A stretch of DNA of 64,000 bases, from contig OZ241354.1 of the NCBI GenBank assembly GCA_965199945.1, positions 3,038,001 to 3,102,000 on the forward strand, written 5' to 3'. Position 1 is the first letter of the stretch, and every line of letters starts with the position of its first letter. The notes below the pieces were generated by a model. It was not told the origin of the DNA. It was given only the letters and a program-made list of their open reading frames with translations, and searched no databases. The translations under genes were made by a program, and so were the position numbers. Positions 7,538 through 16,444 of this stretch are shown here, piece by piece. Source of the DNA: VXYL01 sp965199945 (GTDB lineage: Bacteria; Pseudomonadota; Gammaproteobacteria; Pseudomonadales; Azotimanducaceae).

Positions 7538-10110
7538 AGCGCCTGTGCGCCTTGGGCCTCGCGCTTGGTCTGGGAACCTGGCCGGTTCTGGCCAGCGACG
7601 ACTATCTGGCACCCGAACTGCGCACGGAGGTCGAGGCGCTGAAGGCGGATTGGAGAAGGACGCCGAGCGGCCCAGCGAACGCCTACCAGCGGGCGCGAAC
7701 GCTCTTCAAATGGGTGAATGCCTACTCGCTTGCCGAGCGCTACGTTCCGGTGAACGCGACCCAGGCCGCGGCTGGCGTCCTCGCCTATCCGGCCAACGGC
7801 GGACGCATCGCCCGCCTCGATCCGACGATCCGCGAGATGGTTCTGCTCGACGAACAGCCGGACGCCATCGGTACGCTTGTGGCCGACACCGGCCCCTTCG
7901 AGGCGCGAACCCACGTCACGATTCGCCAGACCTACACCGTGGGCAGCAAGGACATCGAACCCGGCGGCGGCCTCGTTGTCGCCAGCCATTTCATGACCGG
8001 CATCGCCTACCAGACCGACGACCCGGCGGGCGACGACTACGTCACCATCGCCTCCTCCAATCCCACCGTGCGCTTCTCCAGGTCCACGACGCCGATGGGC
8101 GGCATGCACGGCGGCTTCCGACGGCCCACGGACACGCTGGTGTTCCGCGTCACCTCGGGGCATCTGACGGCCGGCGACACCGTCACCGTGACCTACGGCG
8201 ACGCCAGCGGCGGCGGACGGGGCTTGCTGCTGCCGAGCTTTTCGAGCGACCGGATGCCGCTGCCCCTGTACGTCGATTTCGACGGCAGCCACGAACCCGT
8301 GAGCCTGCCGATCCAGCCCATCGTGGTGGTGGGCGGCAAAGTGGCCGGCGTGCATGGCTTCGCGCCCTCGGTGGCGAAGGTCGGCGAGGCGTTCACGGTT
8401 GCCGCGCGCGCCGAGGACCGCTTCGGCAATCGCGCCGTAGGGCCCATGCCGGCGTGGGACGTGCTGGTGAACGGGAACGTGTTCGCGGAGATTCCCGCCG
8501 GCCGGGACGCCATTGCCCTGCTGCGCGACGTGTCCTTCGACTCTCCAGGCGTGTACCGCTTTGCGTTTCGCGCCAAGGACGGCACGGCGAGCGGCGTGGC
8601 CAACCCGGTGCTGGTGGAGACGGCGCCGGAACGCCGCATCTACTGGGGCGACACCCACGGCCACTCCGGTTTCGCCGAGGGGGTGGGCACGCCGGAGCGG
8701 TTCATGATCTGGGCGCGCGACGACGCCCGGCTGGACTTCGTGACCCACTCCGAGCACGACATCTGGATGGACGACTTCGAGTGGAACGTGCTGCGCGAGA
8801 ACGTGCGGCGCTTCTCGCAATCGCCCCGTTTGCCGCGCAGCCCCGCGCACGCCGAAGACCGCGGCTTCGTCGCCTTCCTCGGCTACGAATGGACGATCCA
8901 GAACACCCAGGGCGGCCACCACAACGTGCTGTTCCGCACGCCGGACGGCCGCAAGCGCATTCCGGCCCAGGAATACGCCACGCTCTCCGCCCTCTACCAG
9001 GGCCTGCGCGACCACCACAATCCCGACGACGTGGTGGTGATTCCCCACGCCCACCAGGCCGGCGACTACCGCCAGAGCGATCCGCAGCTGCAGCCGCTGG
9101 TGGAGGTGATGTCCCAGCACGGCAGCTTCGAGTGGTTCGGGCGCATGTATCTGCGGCAAGGCCACCAAGTGGGCTTCACCGCCGCCAGCGACAACCACTT
9201 GAGCCAGCCGGGCTATGCCGCGCCCCAAGGCGGTTCGCTTTCCCAGCGCGGCGGCTTGGGGGCGCTGCGGGCGCCATCCGGCGACCGCGACGCGCTCTTC
9301 GACGCCATGAAGAACCTCGCCGCCTACGCCACCACCGGCGACCGCATCATCCTCGACATGACCGTGAACGGCGCTCCGATGGGCACCCGCGCGCCGTTCG
9401 CCGAGCAGCGCGCGCTGGCTGGCCGCGTCATCGGCACGGCGCCGATCCACACCATCGCCGTGGTGAAGAACGACGCCGTCATCTGGGAACAGGACTACCT
9501 CACCGAAACCGCCGGGCGCGGCGAAGACATCGAGGTGCTGCTGACGTTTTCCTCGCCCTCGGAGCCGTTCCACCGCGGCGACAATCCGCGTGGATGGCGG
9601 ACGTGGCGCGGCGACATCTCCATCGAAGGCGCTACCGCGACGAGCGCCCAGGGGATGAACTTCCACGACGCCAGAACCCAGTCCGTGGATGTGACGGACG
9701 GCGCCAGCGTCGCCTTCGGCACCTTCACCCGGGGCGGCAGCAGCTCGATCAAGCTGGCCTTGGCGAACGTGCGCCGGGGCGCCACGCTCACCGTGAATCT
9801 CGCCGAGGGCCGCGAGTTCGGCGGCGGCCCGCCGCGCTATCGGTGGCACCGAACGGTGCCGGGCAGCGAAACGGTGCTGGTGCTGCGCGAGCTGGAGGAC
9901 GGCCCGCTGCGCGTGGAACTGCCTTTCGACGGCTACACGGACGCGGTCGCCCTGCGGCGCATCGTCGCCGAGGGCCAAATGGACGTGTCGTTCACCGTGG
10001 AAGACGCCGGCGCCGTCCAGGGCGACTACTACTACGTGCGCGTGACGCAGGCCAACGACGCCATCGCCTGGAGCAGCCCGGTGTGGGTCGGCGGCCATCG
10101 TCCGCGCTGA
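7534..10110 (+). CDS. DUF3604 domain protein, exported
   Basis: This 858-residue protein has an N-terminal signal peptide (MKRLCALGLALGLGTWPVLA). The PHP-hydrolase-like segment YWGDTHGHSGFAEG near residue 370, with FVTHSEHD shortly after and GYEWT later, is characteristic of DUF3604 proteins, whose histidine and aspartate pattern suggests metal-dependent phosphoesterase chemistry. The substrate is unknown. The gene overlaps the pepF stop by 4 bases and is probably cotranscribed with it. The protein should act in the periplasm. Confidence 0.85.
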   Translation: MKRLCALGLALGLGTWPVLASDDYLAPELRTEVEALKADWRRTPSGPANAYQRARTLFKWVNAYSLAERYVPVNATQAAAGVLAYPANGGRIARLDPTIREMVLLDEQPDAIGTLVADTGPFEARTHVTIRQTYTVGSKDIEPGGGLVVASHFMTGIAYQTDDPAGDDYVTIASSNPTVRFSRSTTPMGGMHGGFRRPTDTLVFRVTSGHLTAGDTVTVTYGDASGGGRGLLLPSFSSDRMPLPLYVDFDGSHEPVSLPIQPIVVVGGKVAGVHGFAPSVAKVGEAFTVAARAEDRFGNRAVGPMPAWDVLVNGNVFAEIPAGRDAIALLRDVSFDSPGVYRFAFRAKDGTASGVANPVLVETAPERRIYWGDTHGHSGFAEGVGTPERFMIWARDDARLDFVTHSEHDIWMDDFEWNVLRENVRRFSQSPRLPRSPAHAEDRGFVAFLGYEWTIQNTQGGHHNVLFRTPDGRKRIPAQEYATLSALYQGLRDHHNPDDVVVIPHAHQAGDYRQSDPQLQPLVEVMSQHGSFEWFGRMYLRQGHQVGFTAASDNHLSQPGYAAPQGGSLSQRGGLGALRAPSGDRDALFDAMKNLAAYATTGDRIILDMTVNGAPMGTRAPFAEQRALAGRVIGTAPIHTIAVVKNDAVIWEQDYLTETAGRGEDIEVLLTFSSPSEPFHRGDNPRGWRTWRGDISIEGATATSAQGMNFHDARTQSVDVTDGASVAFGTFTRGGSSSIKLALANVRRGATLTVNLAEGREFGGGPPRYRWHRTVPGSETVLVLRELEDGPLRVELPFDGYTDAVALRRIVAEGQMDVSFTVEDAGAVQGDYYYVRVTQANDAIAWSSPVWVGGHRPR

Positions 10111-10132
10111 GCCATCGACTCGAGGGGCGAAG

Positions 10133-10549
10133 ATGCCGTTCACGCTGCATCCGAAACTGGCCGCCGACTGCGAGCCGCTTGCCGAACTGCCGCTGTGCAG
10201 TGCGCTGCTGATGCGCGACCACCGCTTCCCGTGGCTGATCCTGGTACCGCGCCGCGAGGGCTTGCGCGACCTCCACGACCTGCCGCGCGAACACGCCGCC
10301 GCGCTCTTCGACGAGATCGGCGCCGCATCCCGCGCCCTGCAATCGTCATGCAAGGCCGAGAAGATCAACGTCGCCGCCCTCGGCAACCAAGTGCCGCAGC
10401 TGCACATCCACGTCATCGCCCGCTACGCCAACGACATCGCCTGGCCGGGGCCGGTGTGGAACGCCGGCGCGGTGGGCGACGTGGACCTGGCCGTGGTTGA
10501 ACAACGCGCCAAGGCGCTGCGGGAAGCGTTGGCGACGTTCCCAGACTGA
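10133..10549 (+). CDS. HIT domain protein
   Basis: This 138-residue histidine-triad family protein has the signature QLHIHVIAR at residues 89-97. The first histidine of the classic H-x-H-x-H is glutamine here (Q89), as in several proteobacterial HIT proteins, while the nucleophile-position H91 and H93 remain. HIT proteins hydrolyse or transfer nucleotides on purine mono- and dinucleotides. The gene lies 22 bases after the DUF3604 gene and may share its transcript. Confidence 0.9.
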   Translation: MPFTLHPKLAADCEPLAELPLCSALLMRDHRFPWLILVPRREGLRDLHDLPREHAAALFDEIGAASRALQSSCKAEKINVAALGNQVPQLHIHVIARYANDIAWPGPVWNAGAVGDVDLAVVEQRAKALREALATFPD

Positions 10550-10635
10550 AGTCCGCGGCAGCCCGCGAGTACGGCGCGTGGCGAGCGCTGCACGACACCG
10601 GTCGCCAATCTCCACGCGCAGCTAAACTCGCCCCG

Positions 10636-11913
10636 GTGGAGCTGCCGTCCACATTGTTGGCCCGCGCGAACGCTGTGCTGGGCGTGAGCGCCGCGGCGAT
10701 TGCGTTCACGTCCATCGTGGCGGTGGCGGTGTTCGTCGTTCTGCCGATCGAGGAACGTTCCGCGGCGGATCAGGCCGGCCTGGTGGTGCTGGCGGCGCAG
10801 ACCTGGGTGGAGCTGCCGGCGGAAGCGCGGCACTACTTCGAGATCGAGCTGCTGGCGGCGCACGACATGGTGATTACGGCGCAGGTGCGCGAGCTGCCCT
10901 TCGCCGAAGAGGGGCGCTACGTCGCGTTGCTGGAGGAGAAGCTCGGCGAGCGTCTCGGCACGTCGCTGCGGCTGCGGGAAAGCGACGAGCTGGTGTGGGC
11001 GGACGTGACGATGGGCGCCTATGCGCTGCAGATCGGGTTCTCGCCGGATCGCCAGGACGTGCAGCCGGTGTACGTCGTCTTCGTCATCGTGCTGTTCGGC
11101 GCAGTCATCGTGGTCGCGGCATCGGCGCTGATCGTGCGCCGCGTCGCCCGCCCGCTCTCGGCGGCGGCCCAAGCGGTGGAGTCCTTTCGCGGCGCTGGCG
11201 GCTTCGAACCCCTGCCGGAGGAAGGCCCGGCCGAGTTGGTGACGCTCGCTGCCAGCTTCAACGCGATGGCGCGCGACGTGAGCGAGCTGCTCTCCAATCG
11301 AACCACGCTCCTGGCTGGCGTCTCGCACGATTTGCGCACGCCCCTGACGCGGATGCGCTTCGCGCTGGAGTTGCTGCCGGAGCACGTTCCCCGCGACGTG
11401 ACCGAACGCTTCGAGCGCAATCTCACCGCCATGGACGAGTTGATCGAGGATGCATTGCGCTTCGCGCGCGGCACCGGCGAGCGACCGCGCAGCGTCCACT
11501 TCCGCGACTATCTGGAGAGCGTCGCCGCGCGTATCGACGACGACCTCCGCGTGCAGTGGCGCGGCACGCCGCCCGAGCGCATGGACATCGCCCTCGGCGC
11601 CTTCCAGCGCGTGGTGGCGAATCTCGTCAACAATGCCCAGGAACACGGCGGCGGGGCGCGGCTCGCGGTCGATTGCGGCGACGAGCTCACGGTCCACGTT
11701 CTGGACGACGGCCCAGGCATCCCCGAAGACGAGCGCGACAAGGTCTTCCGCCCCTTCTACCGCTTGGACGCGTCGCGCGATCGCGCCACCGGCGGCAGCG
11801 GCCTTGGCCTCGCCATCGTGCATCAGCTCTGCCAAGCCCACGGCTGGCGCGTGACCCTCGGCCGCAACGCCGGCCGCGGCACGGACGCCAGCGTCCGCGT
11901 GCCGCTCTACTGA
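10636..11913 (+). CDS. EnvZ-like sensor histidine kinase
   Basis: This 425-residue membrane kinase starts at GTG 10636. Transmembrane helices lie at about residues 14-36 and 146-167, flanking a periplasmic sensor of about 110 residues. A HAMP segment follows, then the phosphoacceptor box SHDLRTPLTRMR with H231, an N box (NLVNNAQEHGG) and a DDGPGIP box. The layout and H box resemble EnvZ, the osmosensor that acts on OmpR. No response-regulator gene lies next to it in this window, so its partner must be encoded elsewhere. Confidence 0.85.
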   Translation: MELPSTLLARANAVLGVSAAAIAFTSIVAVAVFVVLPIEERSAADQAGLVVLAAQTWVELPAEARHYFEIELLAAHDMVITAQVRELPFAEEGRYVALLEEKLGERLGTSLRLRESDELVWADVTMGAYALQIGFSPDRQDVQPVYVVFVIVLFGAVIVVAASALIVRRVARPLSAAAQAVESFRGAGGFEPLPEEGPAELVTLAASFNAMARDVSELLSNRTTLLAGVSHDLRTPLTRMRFALELLPEHVPRDVTERFERNLTAMDELIEDALRFARGTGERPRSVHFRDYLESVAARIDDDLRVQWRGTPPERMDIALGAFQRVVANLVNNAQEHGGGARLAVDCGDELTVHVLDDGPGIPEDERDKVFRPFYRLDASRDRATGGSGLGLAIVHQLCQAHGWRVTLGRNAGRGTDASVRVPLY

Positions 11914-11935
11914 AGCGGCTTGTGCGTTGCCCGCG

Positions 11936-12829
11936 TCAGCGGCTCACTTCCACTGCGTTCAGGTGCGAGACGAGCGCTTGCACGATGGCGTCGATCAGTG
12001 GCGCCGGCAGGTCGTGGCCGAGTTTCTCCCATTCGACGATCGTCGCGCCGGGGATGGCCGCCGCCGTTGCCCGTCCGGCTTCCACCGGCACCAATGGATC
12101 GGCGCCGCCGTGCAGCACCAGGGTTGGCGCTGTGACGTTCGCCAAGGCGTCGGTGCGGTCGCCGTCGGCGAGGATGGCGGCCAGTTGGCGGGCCGTGCCG
12201 GCGGGACGGTGGGCGCGGGCGACGGCGCGCGCCGCGAGGCGCCCGATGCCGACTTGCTCGGAATCGAAGTGCGCACCGCCGAAGGCGTTCCACTCGGCGA
12301 CAACGTGCGCCACCGCGGTCTCCGGCGGTTCTTCGGCTAGGGTGGCCAGCAACGCGCCTTCGGCTTCTTCGGTGCCGTGCGGCAGTTGCGGGCTGCCGGT
12401 CGACGACATGATGGACGCCAGGCTGTAGACCCGCTGCGGGTGTTCGATGGCCATGTGCTGGGCGATCATGCCGCCCATCGAAAACCCGACGACGTGCGCC
12501 CCGGCTTGTCCCAGGTGGTCCAGCAGATCGACGGCATCCTGCGCCATGTCGGAAAGCGTGTAGGCAGGCTTGAGCGTCGTCGGCGCTTCCCGGCCGGCGA
12601 GCAGCGCTTCCAACGACGGTGTCGGCGCATTCATCGCGTGCGACAGGCCGGCGTCGCGGTTGTCGAAGACGACGGCGCAGTAGCCAGCGCGGACGAGGCC
12701 GTCGAGCAGCGCATCCGGCCACTGCACGAGCTGGCATCCCAGGCCGTGGACGAGCAGCACGCGCGGATTGGCCCGCGACCCCCGATGCGCGAAGAAGATC
12801 TCGCCGCTTTGCGCGTTGAATCTGGCCAC
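11936..12829 (-). CDS. Alpha/beta-fold hydrolase
   Basis: This protein of about 297 residues, if started at GTG 12829 (a GGGAGG sits 12 bases upstream), has the fold's oxyanion stretch LLVHGLG, a nucleophile elbow GFSMGG, an acid in HGGADPLVP and a catalytic-type histidine in EKLGHDLP. It is close to proline iminopeptidase/epoxide hydrolase-like esterases; the substrate is unknown. It faces the preceding kinase gene with a 22-base gap between convergent ends. Confidence 0.85.
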   Translation of the reverse strand: MARFNAQSGEIFFAHRGSRANPRVLLVHGLGCQLVQWPDALLDGLVRAGYCAVVFDNRDAGLSHAMNAPTPSLEALLAGREAPTTLKPAYTLSDMAQDAVDLLDHLGQAGAHVVGFSMGGMIAQHMAIEHPQRVYSLASIMSSTGSPQLPHGTEEAEGALLATLAEEPPETAVAHVVAEWNAFGGAHFDSEQVGIGRLAARAVARAHRPAGTARQLAAILADGDRTDALANVTAPTLVLHGGADPLVPVEAGRATAAAIPGATIVEWEKLGHDLPAPLIDAIVQALVSHLNAVEVSR

Positions 12830-12988
12830 CGTGGACGCGGACCTCCCTTGCGAATGCCTGCCGTGCGATCTTAGCAAAGCCGGATTGCCGCGCTCATTCG
12901 GGGCCGCGCCGGTCGTGCCAAATCCGCAGTGACTTCGGTTCGGCAAACCCTGTATGCTTGCCACCTTGCCTGTTTGGAAACCGCCACG

Positions 12989-15436
12989 TTGAAGCGCTTA
13001 CCCGTCCTCGCCGCGTCTCTGCTCTCTCTATGCGTTCCGTTCGTTGCCGCCGAGGCCGTGGCGGACGATTCTCTTGCCGCGGCCGAGGGTGCGCCGTCGA
13101 TTCGCGCCAACGGGCGCGTGGCGCTCGCGCGCCGGGACGACGCCAGCCGGATGCGCATCGATGGCCGGCTGGACGAAACCGCCTGGGAGGGGCTGGCGGT
13201 CCACGACGACTTCCGCCTGATTGACCCAGACACCCTCGCGCCAGGCGAGCTGCCGACGCGGGTGCGGATGTTCTACACCGACCGCGGTTTCTACTTGGGC
13301 GTGGAGATGGTGCAGCCGGCCGAAACGCTGGTGGAACACTTGAGCGGGCGCGACCAAGGCTGGCTGAACCGCGACTACTTCTCGTTCACGCTGGACACCT
13401 CCGGCGAAGGGCGCTACGGCTTCTGGTTCCAACTCAATCTCGGCAACAGCGTTTCCGACGGCACCATTTTGCCGGAGCGGCAGTACAGCATGAGCTGGGA
13501 CGGCGCCTGGCGCGGGGCCACGGCGCGCACGGCGGAGGGTTGGAGCGCGGAGTACTTCGTGCCCTGGTCTCTCGTGAGCATGCCGAAGGCCAACGGCAAG
13601 CGCACCATCGGCATCTTCGCCCAGCGCAACGTCGCGCACACGGACGAACGCTACGCCTGGCCGCCGCTGCCGTGGACGAAGCCGCGCTTCCTCTCGGACT
13701 TCCAGCCGCTCGACCTGCGCGACGTCAGTCCGCGCCAGCAATACAGCGCGACGCCCTATGTTTCCGTCGGCTACGACAAGTTCGGCGGCGGCGGGGTGGA
13801 GCCGAAAGCCGGGGTGGACCTGTTCTGGCGACCGTCCAGCAACCTGCAGATCACGTCCACGCTGAATCCGGACTTCGGCAATGTCGAGGCGGACGACGTG
13901 GTGGTGAACCTCAGCAACTACGAGACGTTCTTCCCCGAGAAGCGCCTGTTCTTCCAGGAAGGGCAGGAGATCTTCGCCACCGGCGGGCGCAGCGCCGGTT
14001 CCTTCGGCCGCTCGTCGGACACCATGCTGCTGCACACCCGGCGCATCGGTGCGCCGGCGATGCGCCCGGAAACGCCGGACGGGGTGGTGCTGGCCGGCGA
14101 CGACTTGGCACGGCCAGCCGATCTGCTCGGCGCGATGAAGGTCACCGGGCAGCGCGGCTCGCTGCGTTTCGGGATGCTCGGCGTGATGGAAGACGACGCC
14201 AAGTTCAGCGCCTTCGATGCCGAAGACGCGCCGCTCGCGCTGCATCAGGAAGGCCGCGACTTCGGCGCACTGCGAATGCTCTACGAACGCAGCGCGGACG
14301 GCTACCGCTCGCTCGGCTTCCTGACCACGGCGATGCTGCATCCGCAACGGCGCGCGGTCGTCCACGCCATGGACGGCCAGTTCATCAGTTCCGGCGGGCG
14401 GCTGCGGGCGAGTTCGCAGCTCGTCTCCTCGGACGTCGACGGCACCGCCGAAGACGGCGTCGGCGGCCATCTGGACTTGAACTACATGCCGCGCCAGGGC
14501 CTCTCGCACAATCTCACACTGGACGCTTTCGACGACTCCATCCAGCTCAACGACATGGGCTATCAGCGGCGCAACGACTATCGGCGCGTCGCCTACCGAA
14601 TGCGCCTTTCGCGGGCGAACTGGAATCGCTTCCGCGACACGCGCACCTACGTTCGCTTCGACCGCATGTGGAACCAGAGCGGCAAGATGATCGGTTCGGA
14701 GGTTTCCTTCGATCAGCGACTGACGCTGCGCAATCTCTCGCAGTTGCGCTTGAGCGCCGGGCTGCGGCCAGCGCACTACGACGACCGCGCCAGTTTCGGC
14801 AACGGCATGTTCCGCGTCGAGGACGCTTGGCAGTTGGAACTGCGCTACTACTCGGATTCGTCCCGCCGCCTCTCCTACTCCGTTCGCCAGCGTTGGGCCG
14901 AGGAGCCAACGGACGACGGCATGTACCTGCGCACCCAGGGCTTCGTGCGCTGGCGTCCGACCGACCGCATGACGATGGGGCTGGGTCTGCGCTATGCGTC
15001 TCGGGAATCGTGGCTGCTGCACCGGTCGCAAGGCGCGTTCACCACCTTCGCTTCCGACGAGCTGATGCCGAACGTCGATTTCAGCTACTTCTTCACGGCT
15101 CGCCAGCAACTGCGGCTGGCCTTCCAGTGGGTGGCGATTCAAGCGGACGAACAGCGCTTCTATCGCCTCGACGACATGTCTGGGCCGCTCGTCGCCGTCA
15201 CCAAGACGCCGACGGCGCAAAGCGACGACTTCGCCATTTCGCGCATGAACATGCAGGTTCGCTATCGCTGGGAAATCGCCCCTCTCTCGGATCTGTTCGT
15301 GGTCTACACGAAGAATGCCGCCGCGCCCTATGCGGAGGCCGTGGATCGGAGCTTCGGCGACCTCTTCGCGCAGACCTTCGAGGAGACCACCGGCGAGAAC
15401 CTGCTGCTGAAGTTCCGCTATCGGTTCGGGAGTTGA
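12989..15436 (+). CDS. DUF5916 protein with N-terminal CBM9-like domain
   Basis: From TTG 12989 the protein has 815 residues and a clear signal peptide (LKRLPVLAASLLSLCVPFVA); a GTG at 12929 would add 20 residues. After it come a carbohydrate-binding family 9-like domain (IDGRLDETAWEGL) and the DUF5916 region with the typical ETFFPEKRLFFQEGQEIF. The C-terminal half reads as alternating beta strands, suggesting an outer-membrane barrel. The function of the family is unknown. Confidence 0.8.
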   Translation: MKRLPVLAASLLSLCVPFVAAEAVADDSLAAAEGAPSIRANGRVALARRDDASRMRIDGRLDETAWEGLAVHDDFRLIDPDTLAPGELPTRVRMFYTDRGFYLGVEMVQPAETLVEHLSGRDQGWLNRDYFSFTLDTSGEGRYGFWFQLNLGNSVSDGTILPERQYSMSWDGAWRGATARTAEGWSAEYFVPWSLVSMPKANGKRTIGIFAQRNVAHTDERYAWPPLPWTKPRFLSDFQPLDLRDVSPRQQYSATPYVSVGYDKFGGGGVEPKAGVDLFWRPSSNLQITSTLNPDFGNVEADDVVVNLSNYETFFPEKRLFFQEGQEIFATGGRSAGSFGRSSDTMLLHTRRIGAPAMRPETPDGVVLAGDDLARPADLLGAMKVTGQRGSLRFGMLGVMEDDAKFSAFDAEDAPLALHQEGRDFGALRMLYERSADGYRSLGFLTTAMLHPQRRAVVHAMDGQFISSGGRLRASSQLVSSDVDGTAEDGVGGHLDLNYMPRQGLSHNLTLDAFDDSIQLNDMGYQRRNDYRRVAYRMRLSRANWNRFRDTRTYVRFDRMWNQSGKMIGSEVSFDQRLTLRNLSQLRLSAGLRPAHYDDRASFGNGMFRVEDAWQLELRYYSDSSRRLSYSVRQRWAEEPTDDGMYLRTQGFVRWRPTDRMTMGLGLRYASRESWLLHRSQGAFTTFASDELMPNVDFSYFFTARQQLRLAFQWVAIQADEQRFYRLDDMSGPLVAVTKTPTAQSDDFAISRMNMQVRYRWEIAPLSDLFVVYTKNAAAPYAEAVDRSFGDLFAQTFEETTGENLLLKFRYRFGS

Positions 15437-15441
15437 CGCGC

Positions 15442-15858
15442 TTGTCGCTCGCGTTCGACCACGTCCATCTCATCAGCGCCGATCCGCAGGCCGCGGCGGC
15501 GTGGTACCGAGACATCCTTGGCGGCGAAGTGGTTGCCGAATACGAGCTGCGCGGCGCGCCGCAGATCAACGTGCGCGTGGGCGGCATGACGGTGATCGTG
15601 CGCGGCAAGCGCCCCGGCGAAGCCCCGGCAAAGACGCGCCCGATGGCGCACTTCGGCGACTACTCCAGCCACGACGAATGGGGCACGGATCACTTCGGCT
15701 ACACCTATCGCGGCGATCTTCGCGCCTTCTGCGAGGAAGCGCGCACCAAGGGCGCGACCTTCGTCGTCGAGCCCTGGGAGTTTTCGCCCGGCGCGCTCAT
15801 CTGCTACCTGGCGGCGCCCGACGGGGTGAGCATCGAACTGGTGCAGGCGCGGGCGTAG
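15442..15858 (+). CDS. VOC-family (glyoxalase-like) protein
   Basis: About 138 residues with the vicinal-oxygen-chelate pattern: FDHVHLIS at the start, AAAWYRDILGG, and FSPGALICYLAAPDGVSIEL at the end. The start is uncertain: TTG 15433 overlaps the previous stop, while TTG 15442 has GGGAG nine bases upstream and is preferred. VOC enzymes bind a divalent metal; this one could be a dioxygenase, a lyase or a resistance-type protein. Confidence 0.8.
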   Translation: MSLAFDHVHLISADPQAAAAWYRDILGGEVVAEYELRGAPQINVRVGGMTVIVRGKRPGEAPAKTRPMAHFGDYSSHDEWGTDHFGYTYRGDLRAFCEEARTKGATFVVEPWEFSPGALICYLAAPDGVSIELVQARA

Positions 15859-15890
15859 CGCCGTCGGCGCTGCTCAAAGAGGCCAGCGCT

Positions 15891-16388
15891 TTGATCCTCG
15901 AACCCGGCGACTGGCGCGGGCGCGGTTCCTTTCGGCGCACGGACGAGTCCCTCGCCATCGCCTTTCGCGCCCGCCTGCAAGTGGCGGAGGATCCCGTCGA
16001 GAGCGCTGCCGGCGAGAACCACATCGTCGAAGCCGAGCTGGACATCGACGGCGACGAGAAGCGCGTCGTCACGGTATTGCTTCTCGCCGACGGGTTCGGA
16101 ACCTACGCCGTGCGCGCCCAAGGCGGCGGATTCAACTTGTCGGGCACGGCGAAGATCGAAAGCGAACCCCATCTCGCCTTGCTGTGGAACAACGACCTCC
16201 ACGTCGCCTGCAGTTTGTTCGCCGTATCGGATTCCGTGGGCTTTCGCGGCTTCGCCAAGGCCAAGCACGGCATGTGGACGTGGGAGTTGGCGCTGCGCCC
16301 GGCGCATCTGCGGGCGCAAGCCAAGACGCCGCTGCCCAAGGCGGTCGGCAACGTCGTCTCGCTGATGAGCCGGCGCAAGCGACGCTGA
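15891..16388 (+). CDS. Unknown 165-residue protein
   Basis: The TTG start at 15891 is set by a good AAAGAGG site eight bases upstream. The sequence suggests a beta-rich, lipocalin-like layout ending in a basic tail (SLMSRRKRR). There is no signal peptide and no family was recognised. The gene lies 32 bases after the VOC gene on the same strand, so they may share a transcript. Confidence 0.65.
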   Translation: MILEPGDWRGRGSFRRTDESLAIAFRARLQVAEDPVESAAGENHIVEAELDIDGDEKRVVTVLLLADGFGTYAVRAQGGGFNLSGTAKIESEPHLALLWNNDLHVACSLFAVSDSVGFRGFAKAKHGMWTWELALRPAHLRAQAKTPLPKAVGNVVSLMSRRKRR

Positions 16389-16444
16389 GACTGCGACGCC
16401 TTGCACGAAACGACGCGAGTTCCTTCGATGAGCGCGCACCTCGA

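Noticed and set aside
5204..7612. Long minus-strand frame over pepF
   Set aside because: Its middle is antisense to the HELGH-containing pepF and shows no motifs. Only the hicA part (5212-5478), in another frame, is credible.
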